Assembly: GCF_025061645.1 (NCBI RefSeq)
Contig: NZ_JANYMP010000004.1
Location: forward strand, 473,142 to 537,141
Reading direction: 5' to 3'
DNA length: 64,000 nucleotides
DNA from: Umezawaea endophytica
GTDB taxonomy: Bacteria > Actinomycetota > Actinomycetes > Mycobacteriales > Pseudonocardiaceae
Below the pieces are notes generated by a model. The model saw nothing but the letters and a program-made list of their open reading frames with translations. It searched no databases and was not told the DNA's origin. Position 1 is the stretch's first letter; the number at the start of each line of letters is the position of its first letter. The translations under genes and the position numbers were made by a program. This document shows, in pieces, positions 18,301-27,508 of this stretch.

Positions 18301-20697
18301 CACCGGTGGCAGGCGGGGCTGTGGCGGTCGGACGTGACGGTCCACCTCGACGAGCTGGAGGAGGCGCGGCACCACAGCCGGAGCGCGGGGGACACCGACC
18401 AGGCGTTGGCGACCAGCGCCGAGATGTGCGCGGTGCTGGACCGGCTCGGCGCGCTGGACCGCGAGATGGCGGTCTGCGCCGACGCGCTGCGCGCGATCGG
18501 CCACGGCGACCCGCGCGCCAGGCTCTTCCACCACCGCGTGTCGATCGTCGCGATGCGCCGCGGCGACTTCGACCGCGCCAAGGACGAACAGCGGACGGCC
18601 CTGCGGTTGGCCCGCGAGTCCGCCGACCTGGTGACCGAGGCCGCCGGGTTGCAGCAGCTAGGCACGATCTTCCAGTTGGAGGACGACGGTGCCGCGGCCG
18701 AGGACGTCTACCGCAGGGCCGTCGCCGTCGCTGGTGACGACCGGATCGGCGAGCAGCTCGACGCCAGGGTGGTGCTGGCGAGCTGCTACCAGCGGCTCGG
18801 AGGGCTCGCGCTGGCACGGGGTGACGACGCGGGCGCCGAGCGGTGCAGCGTCGGCGCTCTCGAAGTGGCGGCCGAGGTCGGCGACGAGACCGTGGCCACG
18901 ACCGTGCACGCGGACCTGGCGGGCATCGCCCACGCGCTCGGGGACCACGCCGCGGGCGAACGGCACGACCTGAGGGCGCAGGAGGTGGCCTCCGCCCACG
19001 TGGACCTGCGCAGGGTGATCGCCGCGGCGGCGCTCCAGCTCGGTGCGCTGTGCGTGCGGCGGCGGCTGTTCGACGAGGCCTGGGAGCACCTGCGGCGCGC
19101 GCTCGAACTCGCCGAGGAGGTGGACGACCTGCCCCAGCAGGCGACCTGCCTGCAACTCGTCGGCGAGGCGCTGTTCGCGCTCGGGCGGTTCTCCGAGGCG
19201 CAGGCGGCCTACGAGCAGTTCGTGGAGCTGGCGTCGGGGCTGGACGACCGGCGCGGGGAGGCGATCGGCCACCGGGAGCTGGGGCGGGTGCTTGGCGTGC
19301 TGGGCGACGTGGACGCGGCGCGCGACTCGCTGCGGACGGCGATGGCGAAGGAGCCGCTGCTGCGGGGCGCGTTCCGGCTGACGCTCGGGGAGGTACTGGC
19401 GGACGCGGGGCTGGTCGACGAGGCGACCGAGGTGCTCCGGGAGGGCGCCGACCACACCGGGGGCGACCTGGGGATGGGGTTCGCCATCCAACTCGCCCTG
19501 ATCGCGCTCCGGTCCGACGACCTCGACGGCGCGGCGCTGATGTTCGACCGGGCGTCCCGCCAGGCGGGGGAACTCGGCAGCAGGCGTGGCGAGGTGGTGT
19601 GCCTGCTGGCCCTCGGTCTGATCGCCCGCGCCCGCGAGCAGGTCGGCAGGGCCGTCGAGCTGTTCGAAACCGCCCTGGACGTCGCACGGGGGGACGGTCG
19701 GCTGACCGCGGAGTGCCTGACCCGGCTGGCCGACCTCGACCTGGAGGACGGCGACTGGCCGAACGCGCTGAAGACCTACGAGCACGTCCTGGACGTCCTC
19801 GACGACGTCCACGCGCCCCAGTTGCTGGCCGAGGTGCTCAGGCAGCGCGGCAGGTGCTTCGCGGAGCTGGGGCGCGCCGACCTCGCCGCGGCGTCCTTCG
19901 GACGGGCCGAGAGCGCGTTCGCCAGGCTCGGGCGCTCCGAGGACGTCCTGTCCTGCCTGGTCCTGCTCGGCTGGGTCCTGCTGACGGCGGGCGTCGGCGC
20001 GGCGGCGGCGGACGTCGTGGACCGGCTGGCGCTGGTCGCCGACGACCTGCCGCGCACGCCCGCGGTCGTCGTCGCACTGCTGGTCGCGGGGGACGGGGCG
20101 CTGGCGAGCGGGGACCTCGACGCGGCGCGGGACCGGTACGAGGAGGCCAGGAAGTCGGCCGTGCACACCGGTGTCCGCTCGCTGCTCGTCGACTGCGACC
20201 GCGGCCTCGCCGAGGTGTCCCGCACGAGGGGCGACGACGCGTCCGCCGTGCGTTTCCTGGACGCGGCGCTGGCCGCGGCCCGGCACCTGGGCGACCGGGT
20301 CGCGGCGATGCACGTCCACCGGGAACTGTGGCTGGTCGGCCGCGATCGGGAGCACCTGGTCGAGTCGGCCGTGCTCGCGGACGAACTCCGCGAGCGGCGC
20401 TCGTACCTGGCGGTCGCCGCGGTCCTCCACGGCGGGGCGGACGACGTGCCCGAGGCCGCCAAGGCGGACTTCGACGCGCTGCTCTGGCTCCGGCGCCGCC
20501 GCGCGGTCGACGGCGAGTCGGCCTTCGGGGACCGGATGGTCGTGCGCGCGGGCCCGTCCATCACCGAGATCGTCCGCGAGCTGGCGCCGCTGCCGTCCGG
20601 GGTGTCGAGCGTGCCCGCCGTCGTCAGCCCGTCGCTGCGGTGGTTCAGGACAGGCGCGCCACCGCGTCCTGCGCCGCGGCCACCTGCCGGGCCGTGA
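15382..20697 (+). CDS. TIR-CHAT-STAND NTPase-TPR protein
   Basis: 1771-residue multidomain protein. Residues 1-140: TIR domain (VFLSYDDEDAVFAENL, WDIRAGES, and VAEEYAAL where the catalytic glutamate is expected), likely NAD-cleaving. About 300-540: CHAT caspase-like protease with His382 in VSCHARPG and Cys424 in LAGCATA. About 545-900: STAND/NB-ARC-like NTPase with Walker A GMGGVGKS (565-572) and Walker B LLDD (Asp657-658). About 1010-1750: a long array of TPR repeats, the probable sensor. ATG at 15382 (a GTG one codon earlier is possible). It is divergent from the grpE operon, and its last 17 codons overlap the convergent second Hsp70 gene. Known STAND proteins oligomerise on ligand and fire their effector; here there are two effectors in one chain. 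Confidence 0.88.
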   Translation: MRAQVFLSYDDEDAVFAENLASGLEHAGVAVFLDAWDIRAGESTVGRIDQAIRDATSAIVVVGHRRSGGHRVAEEYAALATRALKGELARFVPVLRDDEVVLPPLLDSWKGFSFAGVVDQGGFDALVADLVVELGVERGPRRAELSLVVPDDQARTPGTPLWTTLRVTSTTTTLVTGAARDRHASHRGEGPGLRHALWKMNRARAADGRTVRAGVEAGAGDGDLDAATRVFGAALADAFLPDGLAAALDARLADAARAGRTARLALEVAPDLADLPWESLVVAGEPVALRPGVEVYRHTPGLKATALTRVPGPLRILAVIASPDDTGADLLDHEHELARILDQVGAARREQAHVRVLNWGSVEAIRQALTEEAFHVLHVSCHARPGVLLLETPDGRVDEVSADRLAGHLVIAGRPVPLVVLAGCATALSAEALPGLARALIGLGVPSVLAMNASVTDEYATEFLARAYRELASSASPEPLVAVSTARYLLEAEHRAEWATPALHQRVRHNTLFEEVAPDRQRAPRKVLAHGVVDLAVGDFVGRRAELRSLLRALRDGARGVLVHGMGGVGKSCLAAELVHLLGAERELLVVTRHGPCTPDDVLKALHKAIRRRQGRQWAAEAMEELADPDEPWRERLDVLDEEILPRLDARVLVLLDDPLGDPLEVEGAPLPEPPELTAFTDAWLRLRTRAHLLITSRVPPAVADRRLVAHHLGPLSKAEAGKLMFRLPALDALPADAKLLAFRRLGGHPRALEYLDALLRGGGRRVPERGSGAQFENVVRRIDLALRHNGVADPDRWWRTEGTGLDLDGAVLTTLTITSADVLLDDLHAGLRRSFPLAAELLVAASVYRRPVDRQALGWVVAPDRRPDPERDLRLGRVYRALVAAEGRGAARSLADLELDGGTSAQVNRDLAAAVVPADRAGLDAACARLVDLTLLTPIDERFLVHRWTAASLAGRVVRDDLDEAHRRAAAYHRWQAGLWRSDVTVHLDELEEARHHSRSAGDTDQALATSAEMCAVLDRLGALDREMAVCADALRAIGHGDPRARLFHHRVSIVAMRRGDFDRAKDEQRTALRLARESADLVTEAAGLQQLGTIFQLEDDGAAAEDVYRRAVAVAGDDRIGEQLDARVVLASCYQRLGGLALARGDDAGAERCSVGALEVAAEVGDETVATTVHADLAGIAHALGDHAAGERHDLRAQEVASAHVDLRRVIAAAALQLGALCVRRRLFDEAWEHLRRALELAEEVDDLPQQATCLQLVGEALFALGRFSEAQAAYEQFVELASGLDDRRGEAIGHRELGRVLGVLGDVDAARDSLRTAMAKEPLLRGAFRLTLGEVLADAGLVDEATEVLREGADHTGGDLGMGFAIQLALIALRSDDLDGAALMFDRASRQAGELGSRRGEVVCLLALGLIARAREQVGRAVELFETALDVARGDGRLTAECLTRLADLDLEDGDWPNALKTYEHVLDVLDDVHAPQLLAEVLRQRGRCFAELGRADLAAASFGRAESAFARLGRSEDVLSCLVLLGWVLLTAGVGAAAADVVDRLALVADDLPRTPAVVVALLVAGDGALASGDLDAARDRYEEARKSAVHTGVRSLLVDCDRGLAEVSRTRGDDASAVRFLDAALAAARHLGDRVAAMHVHRELWLVGRDREHLVESAVLADELRERRSYLAVAAVLHGGADDVPEAAKADFDALLWLRRRRAVDGESAFGDRMVVRAGPSITEIVRELAPLPSGVSSVPAVVSPSLRWFRTGAPPRPAPRPPAGP

Positions 20698-22225
20698 GGT
20701 CGCCGATCGTGATCTCCGTCGTGGCGGTCTTCCCTGTCCGCACCTCGGTGGCCTTCACGTGCAGCATCCCGCTCTCGTCCATGCGGAAGGTGATGTCGAC
20801 CGGTGACCCCTTCGGCATCGGGGGGAGCCGGTTGATCTGGGCCTGGCCGATCTGCTTGTTGTGCTCGGGCCGCGCGGACGCGATGGCGCCCGCCTGCTCC
20901 CAGATCTGCACGTCGATGGACCGCTGGTCCGGCCACGCGGTGGTGTACTGCTGGGTGTTCTCGGCAGGCAACGGCGTGTTCGCCACGAGCAGGTGGCTGA
21001 CCAGCATCTTCTCCTTGGTCGGGTCCTCGTCGTCGACCACGGCCACGCCGAACGCCCTCGGGGTGACGATGGTGACCTTCTTCGCCGCCATCTTCCTGAC
21101 GGCGTCGGCCGAGGTGCCGAGCCGCCTGGCCGCGGCGTCCACCTCCTCGTTCCCGGACGACACGACCTTCACCGACTCCACCAGCGCGAACAGCGCGGCC
21201 CCCTTCGCCACGGCCAGGTCGGGCTCGTGGATCTTGGGGGCGTACCCGAACCGCGAGCGCAGCGCTTCCGCGACCGCGGGCATGCGCGTCGACCCGCCGA
21301 CCAGCAGGACCTCGTCGTAGCGCGTGACGCCGCGCTCCGCGGCCAGCAGGCGGGTGCGCTCGGTGATGTCCATCGTGCGGTCGAGCAGTTCGGCGGTGAT
21401 GTCCTCGAACGACTGGCGGCTGACCTCGGTGAGGACCTTGAGGCCGTTGAAGTGGATCGCCTCCTGCTTGGTGCGCCTGCTGCTCAGCGCCTTCTTGAGG
21501 TCCTCCGCCACCAGCCCGACCTCCTGGAGGAAGTCCTCGTCGTCGGTCGCGTCGGAGTTCGGGTGCTCCGCCATGAAGCGCTCGCCGAGCAGGTCGGCCA
21601 GCTTGGCGTCCCAGTCCGCCCCGCCGAGGCCGTGGTCGCCGTCGGTGCAGACCACGGTGATGTCGTCGCCCGCCAGCCTGATCACGGTGGTGTCGAACGT
21701 CCCGCCCCCGAGGTCGAACACGAGCACCGTGCGGTCCGCCCCGGTGTTGAGCACGCCGTAGTAGAGGGCGGCGGCCACGGGTTCGGGGACCACGTTGACC
21801 ACGTTCAGCCCGGCGATCACGCCCGCCTGCCGGGTGGCTTCCCGCTCGGCGACCCCGAAGTACGCCGGAACGGTGATGACGACGTCCCGCACCGTGTCGC
21901 CGGTGCTGCCCTCGACCGATTTCGCCAGGTCCCTCAGGATGAGGGCGGAAATGGATTCCGGGGTGTGGTCGGTCCCGTGGAAGTCGAGGGTCATCCCCGG
22001 TTTACCGATGTCCCTTTTGATCAGCGAGACCACCAGTTCGGGATTGCGCAGGGCGGCGTTCTTGGCTTCCCGGCCGACCACGACGTTGAAGCGGTCCTCG
22101 AAGAAGACGACCGACGGCGTGGATTCCTCGCCGATCGAATTCCGGACGACCGAGGGCTTGCCCGAGTCGCCGACGCGGGCGATGCAGGAATAGGTCGTGC
22201 CCAGGTCTATCCCGTATACGGTCAT
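20645..22225 (-). CDS. Hsp70-family chaperone, short form (copy 2)
   Basis: 526 residues, MTVYGIDLGTTYSC, with complete ATPase motifs (VPAYFGVAEREAT, FDLGGGTFDTTV, LLVGGSTRMP) and the beta substrate-binding domain, but again no proper lid. It is clearly a paralogue of copy 1 (same order of blocks, for example DLKKxLSS, PKxHxPDLAVAKGA), diverged mainly in the substrate-binding part and in linker regions. It is transcribed alone: divergent from the TIR gene and convergent with the TIR-CHAT gene, overlapping it by 53 bp. GGGGCG lies before the ATG at 22225. It has no own GrpE gene, so it may share the one in the operon. Confidence 0.9.
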   Translation of the reverse strand: MTVYGIDLGTTYSCIARVGDSGKPSVVRNSIGEESTPSVVFFEDRFNVVVGREAKNAALRNPELVVSLIKRDIGKPGMTLDFHGTDHTPESISALILRDLAKSVEGSTGDTVRDVVITVPAYFGVAEREATRQAGVIAGLNVVNVVPEPVAAALYYGVLNTGADRTVLVFDLGGGTFDTTVIRLAGDDITVVCTDGDHGLGGADWDAKLADLLGERFMAEHPNSDATDDEDFLQEVGLVAEDLKKALSSRRTKQEAIHFNGLKVLTEVSRQSFEDITAELLDRTMDITERTRLLAAERGVTRYDEVLLVGGSTRMPAVAEALRSRFGYAPKIHEPDLAVAKGAALFALVESVKVVSSGNEEVDAAARRLGTSADAVRKMAAKKVTIVTPRAFGVAVVDDEDPTKEKMLVSHLLVANTPLPAENTQQYTTAWPDQRSIDVQIWEQAGAIASARPEHNKQIGQAQINRLPPMPKGSPVDITFRMDESGMLHVKATEVRTGKTATTEITIGDLTARQVAAAQDAVARLS

Positions 22226-22307
22226 CTACGCCCCATGTCGTGTGGTCGCTGGGTACCCTGTCGCTCGTCGCGGCGTTCCGCGGGTTCCTCGGTGCGAGGG
22301 GAAACGG

Positions 22308-22739
22308 GTGGAGTGGGACTTCTTCGTGTCGTGCGCCGAATCCGATACGGGATGGGGCGAGTGGATCGCCTGGGAGCTCGAATCGGGCGGTTCCACGACG
22401 TACCTGGCCGTGTGGGACTCCGCTCCTGGCTCCAACGCCGTCCACCGGCTCGACGAGGCGGTTCGGCTGTCCGAGCGGACCATCGCGGTCATCTCGCCCG
22501 CCTACCTCGGTGAACCCGGACTCGGAGCCCAGTGGCACGCCGCGTGGGCGGCGGACCCCGACGGCCTGCGGCGCGGGCTCATCCCGGTCCGGGTCGCGCC
22601 CTGCGAGCCCGCGGGGCTGCTGCGCGACATCAGGTGCGTCGACCTGGTGGGGCTCACCCGCGAGCAGGGCGGCAGGCGGCTCGCCGAGGAGATCGGCCGG
22701 GGCCGTCCCCGGACACCGCGGAGCCCGCTCTTCCCGTGA
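22308..22739 (+). CDS. Small TIR-domain protein
   Basis: 143 residues from a GTG at 22308 with GAGGGGA about 5 nt upstream; the open frame extends further but without support. The protein is almost only a TIR domain: WDFFVSCAESD (strand A/helix A), YLAVWDSAPGS (BB region) and RTIAVISPAYL (strand D). Where enzymatic TIRs carry W-x-x-x-Glu, this reads QWHAAW, so the NADase glutamate seems absent, which suggests an adaptor or decoy role. It is divergent from the second Hsp70 with an 82-bp gap that must hold both promoters. Candidate partner of the TIR of the large CHAT-STAND protein. Confidence 0.75.
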   Translation: MEWDFFVSCAESDTGWGEWIAWELESGGSTTYLAVWDSAPGSNAVHRLDEAVRLSERTIAVISPAYLGEPGLGAQWHAAWAADPDGLRRGLIPVRVAPCEPAGLLRDIRCVDLVGLTREQGGRRLAEEIGRGRPRTPRSPLFP

Positions 22740-23110
22740 GCGCGCGTCGACCCGGTCGCGAGGACCGGGGGTCTGGGCCCCGCGACGGAACCGGTCACGG
22801 CGTCGGCGTTGGCGGACATGCCCCGACGCTACTGCTCGCGCGGGACCGTGGACCGATCGGCGGGAACTGTCCACGAACTGGCGGCGATCTGTCACCCGGC
22901 CGCTGATCCCCTTGGCGCGCAACACCGGGTGCGCCGTCCGATGTGGAGCCGTCACGGGGTTCCGGCGACCGCGGACGTCGATCGGGAGCGGGTGGCGGAC
23001 GTGCTCGCCTCGGCAGGCCGGACCCGTGCGGGCCACCGGGAATAGCGCGTGCCGCGTCAGCGCTGCACCGGGTACCCGCGAGGGGCAAACGGAGCAGGAG
23101 GGTGTCGGTG
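22740..23110. other. 371-bp stretch without a supported gene
   Basis: Apart from the hairpin at 22751-22769 and the ribosome-binding site GGAGCAGGAGG just before 23111, I see no coding or structural signal. Open frames here lack start sites with ribosome-binding sites and have no recognisable sequence. It probably holds the promoter of the small gene at 23111. Confidence 0.4.
22751..22769 (+). terminator. Hairpin after the small TIR gene
   Basis: Perfect inverted repeat CCCGGTC-gcgag-GACCGGG, 11 bp after the TIR stop codon. No U-run follows, which is usual in high-GC actinomycetes, so termination is inferred from position and stem only. Confidence 0.45.
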
Positions 23111-23368
23111 ATGGTCGAACGAGCCGGGTCGCCGGAGGGCGACGCGCTGACCACGAAGTGCGGCAGGCACATCGCGGTCGGGCGGATTGAGCTCAGCGCC
23201 CCCGCGCCCATCGGGCGGGTCACGCTGCGCGTCGGCCCGGACGGCAGCGGTCGCGGCGAGGCCTGGCTGAGCCTGACCCCCGCCGAGGCGACCGACCTGG
23301 CCCGCGCGCTGCTGGCACAGGGCGACGTGCTCGCGTTCGGAGCCGTGCGCCGCCGCGGAGCCCGGTAG
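23111..23368 (+). CDS. Small conserved-looking hypothetical protein (85 aa)
   Basis: 85 residues from the ATG at 23111, with GGAGCAGGAGG 9 nt upstream. The composition is that of a real folded protein: a beta-rich middle (HIAVGRIELS, GRVTLRVGPDGSGRGEAWLSL) and a helical end (TPAEATDLARALLAQGDVLA). No signal peptide, no membrane helix. The family is not known to me. It sits alone between the TIR gene and the xylanase promoter region. Confidence 0.55.
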   Translation: MVERAGSPEGDALTTKCGRHIAVGRIELSAPAPIGRVTLRVGPDGSGRGEAWLSLTPAEATDLARALLAQGDVLAFGAVRRRGAR

Positions 23369-25163
<1,795 letters not shown>

Positions 25164-25180
25164 CGGCCGGACCGACAGCC

Positions 25181-25210
25181 CGGTGCGGGGAGCCGCCACT
25201 CCCCGCACCG
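25181..25210. terminator. Hairpin 1 between convergent xylanase and GH43 genes
   Basis: A 12-bp perfect stem (CGGTGCGGGGAG with CTCCCCGCACCG) around a 6-nt loop, 17 bp past the xylanase stop. First of two stacked hairpins in the convergent gap. Confidence 0.7.
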
Positions 25211-25218
25211 GGTCCCGG

Positions 25219-25258
25219 CGCGGTGCCCGCGGCCTCCGTGACGGCCGCGGGCACCGCG
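25219..25258. terminator. Hairpin 2, 16-bp perfect stem
   Basis: CGCGGTGCCCGCGGCC pairs perfectly with 25243-25258 around an 8-nt loop (25235-25242), ending 4 bp before the GH43 stop codon. Being symmetrical it can act for both converging genes. Confidence 0.75.
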
Positions 25259-25262
25259 TTCC

Positions 25263-26627
25263 TCAGTAGCCGACCCGGAACGTGGCGTCCTGCCGGTCGG
25301 TCGCCGTGGACACCGGGTCGATCCGCAGGACGAACCCCGCGTGGCGCAGGTACCGGTCCGGGTAGTTGTACGACCGGTAGGAGGTCCAGCCCGAATCGGC
25401 GAGACCTGCCACGGCGGTGAAGGTCGCGTCGGCGTCGAACGCGGCCGACCCGTCGTCGGGCGCGAGCACCACGGCGTACCCGGAGTGCCGCAGGTAGCTC
25501 GAGGGGACGTTGACGGACTGGAACGAGACGCCGGAACCGGCCAGGCCGGGGACGATCCGCCACTGCTGGTCCTGGTACGGCTCGAACGGGTAGGTGTCGA
25601 CGCGGGCCACGTTGTTCTGGTGCCGCACGTACCGGTCGGGGTAGTTGTAGGCCTTCAGCCGGTTCCACGCCGGCGCGCCCCACCTCGACAGCAAGCCGGA
25701 CATCTCGGCCGCCGTGATCGGCTGGATGGTGGCGTGCTTGGAGTTCAGCGGCTGCGTGTACGAGCGCTGGTCCACCGGCGTCCACGCGCCGCTCGCGACG
25801 TTCGTGGTCTGCCACGCGTAGAAGACGCCGTTGGGCGTGTACGTGTCACCCCACAGGTACCGGGTGCCCGACGTCAGCGACGCGACGACGATCGGCGCTT
25901 CCGTGCCGCCGTGCGAGACCGGGCCGCTGTAGGTGGTGAAGCTGCCGGGGTTCAGCGTCGACGACCTGGCGGCGAGCAGCGTGCCGTTGGTGTTGTTCTT
26001 GAAGAACAGGTGGTTCACGCCGTTGACCTGGTGCAGGTGGCCGTCGATCGCCGCGTATCCGGGGTCGAAGAACGTCTGCGGCGCGCCGACGGTGGTGAAG
26101 TCGCTGGTGTAGTTGGCCATGATGACGTCGTGGCCGCCGTTGACGGCCGAGTAGATGATCGCGTACTGGCCGCGCGAGGCGTCCCAGAACGCCTCCGGCG
26201 CCCAGGAGTGCGTGGCCATCGAGTGCAGCTTCACCCTGCGGTAGCCGGTGAACGACCGCAGGTCCGTCGAGTCCCACACGTGGACGTACTGGTTCTGGAG
26301 GCTCCAGTCGGTGCCCTTGAGGTCGGTGGCCAGCACGGTGAACGTGCCGTCCTGCTTGCGCAGGATGAACGGGTCGCGCAGGCCCTGCGTGCCCTGCGTC
26401 GGCGTCACCACGGGGTTGTTCTGGTTGAGGGGCGTCCAGTTCAGGCCGTCCGCGCTGACCGCGAGGTGCAGCCCGTAGTTCGCGCCGCTGAAGTTCGGCG
26501 ACTCGGTGAAGTACCCCATGACGTACCCGGAGTAGGTCGCCGCCGACGCCGTTCCGGGGTTCAGCGCGGCCGTCGTGCCGCTGATCATCAGCAGCCCGAC
26601 CAGTGCGGACAGGACTCTTCGACTCAT
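25263..26627 (-). CDS. Secreted GH43 glycosidase with AbfB (CBM42) module
   Basis: 454 residues. Signal peptide to about residue 30 (PGTASAAT). The catalytic part is a GH43-like five-bladed propeller: LRDPFIL (catalytic Asp), HSWAPEAFWD and GTEAPIVV (probable acid Glu). The C-terminal third is an AbfB beta-trefoil that binds arabinofuranose side chains, shown by three repeats each with a YxRHxxxxxxxD core (DRYVRHQNN, SSYLRHSGY, DRYLRHAGF). Likely an arabinan or arabinoxylan side-chain hydrolase. GGAG lies before the ATG at 26627. A lac-operator-like site upstream suggests LacI-family control. Confidence 0.9.
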   Translation of the reverse strand: MSRRVLSALVGLLMISGTTAALNPGTASAATYSGYVMGYFTESPNFSGANYGLHLAVSADGLNWTPLNQNNPVVTPTQGTQGLRDPFILRKQDGTFTVLATDLKGTDWSLQNQYVHVWDSTDLRSFTGYRRVKLHSMATHSWAPEAFWDASRGQYAIIYSAVNGGHDVIMANYTSDFTTVGAPQTFFDPGYAAIDGHLHQVNGVNHLFFKNNTNGTLLAARSSTLNPGSFTTYSGPVSHGGTEAPIVVASLTSGTRYLWGDTYTPNGVFYAWQTTNVASGAWTPVDQRSYTQPLNSKHATIQPITAAEMSGLLSRWGAPAWNRLKAYNYPDRYVRHQNNVARVDTYPFEPYQDQQWRIVPGLAGSGVSFQSVNVPSSYLRHSGYAVVLAPDDGSAAFDADATFTAVAGLADSGWTSYRSYNYPDRYLRHAGFVLRIDPVSTATDRQDATFRVGY

Positions 26628-26676
26628 GACCGGCTCCGTTGTCGGTTCGGGTTGTCGAACTGCTCGGGTCGACGCT

Positions 26677-26692
26677 ATGTGAGCGATAACAT
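26677..26692. promoter_or_regulatory. LacI-type operator candidate before the GH43 gene
   Basis: The sequence ATGTGAGCGATAACAT forms an imperfect palindrome (6 of 8 half-site positions pair). It is nearly identical to the E. coli lac operator core TGTGAGCGGATAACA with one central base fewer. It lies 50 bp upstream of the GH43 start. Binding protein not in the window. Confidence 0.55.
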
Positions 26693-26815
26693 CCGAGCTG
26701 TCGATTGACCGTAGGAGCTTCATCAAAGCCAGGTCAAGGGCCGACGTTCAGCTTGTTCACGTTCTCAGCGACTGCTCTACCGGATGCCGCCGAAGGGGGT
26801 ATCGGCGGTGGTCGG

Positions 26816-27424
26816 TCAGGGTTCCAGCCCGCGGATCAGGGTGCGGGCGGCCCGTTCCGCCTGTACGGCCAGGTGGTCGATGGTGTGGTGCGGTCGGGCG
26901 AAGAAGCCGTCCGACAGCAGCGCGACGTACCCGTGGGCCAGCGCCACCTGCTGCTCCAGCAGCCACAGCGCGCGTTCGGTGTCCCCGCCGATCGCCTCGC
27001 GGGCCAGGTCCAGCAGCCGGTCCATGAGGTGGCGGCCCGCGGCGGACAGGGCCTCGTCCCGCAGGTCGCGCAGGTCCACTGCGAAGATGACGGCGAACCC
27101 GGCCCCGCGGGTGGCCGCGAACCTCACGTACGCGCCGCCGGACGCGGCGAACCGGTCCACCGGGTCGGAGCCCGCCGCGTCCACCGCGCGCTCCACCTCG
27201 GCCGCGAGTTCGGTGGCGGCCCGCGTGGCGACGGCCGCCAGCAGGTGGTCGCGGTCGGGGAAGTGGCGGTACGGGGCCGCGGTGCTGACCCCCAGCCTGC
27301 GGGCCACCCGCGCGACGGAGAACTCGGCGAGACCGGACTCGGCCAGCAGGTCGAAACCCGTGTCGACCAGCGCCGTTCGCAGGTCGCCGTGGTGGTAGCG
27401 GTCGCGGCGCGGCGTGCCGGTCAC
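26816..27424 (-). CDS. TetR-family transcriptional regulator
   Basis: 202 residues from the GTG at 27424. The N-terminal HTH has the TetR pattern (YHHGDLRTALVDTGFDLLAE, then FSVARVARRLGVSTAAPYRHF). The C-terminal ligand domain is of the WHG/TetR_C type. It is divergent from an SDR oxidoreductase with an 84-bp gap, so autorepression and control of that neighbour are likely. Ligand unknown. Confidence 0.92.
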   Translation of the reverse strand: MTGTPRRDRYHHGDLRTALVDTGFDLLAESGLAEFSVARVARRLGVSTAAPYRHFPDRDHLLAAVATRAATELAAEVERAVDAAGSDPVDRFAASGGAYVRFAATRGAGFAVIFAVDLRDLRDEALSAAGRHLMDRLLDLAREAIGGDTERALWLLEQQVALAHGYVALLSDGFFARPHHTIDHLAVQAERAARTLIRGLEP

Positions 27425-27436
27425 TCGGCCTCCCGG

Positions 27437-27466
27437 TTGACATCGATGTGATAGGCCACTTACTTT
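27437..27466 (+). promoter_or_regulatory. Promoter candidate for the SDR gene
   Basis: A perfect TTGACA (27437-27442) followed after 18 bp by TACTTT (27461-27466), 42 bp before the SDR start. The surrounding repeats GTGATAGGCC and GGTGATAGCC (27448-27480) could be the TetR operator. Only visual support. Confidence 0.45.
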
Positions 27467-27508
27467 AGCTGGTGATAGCCCTCTTACATCGCCATCGGAA
27501 GGACCCCC

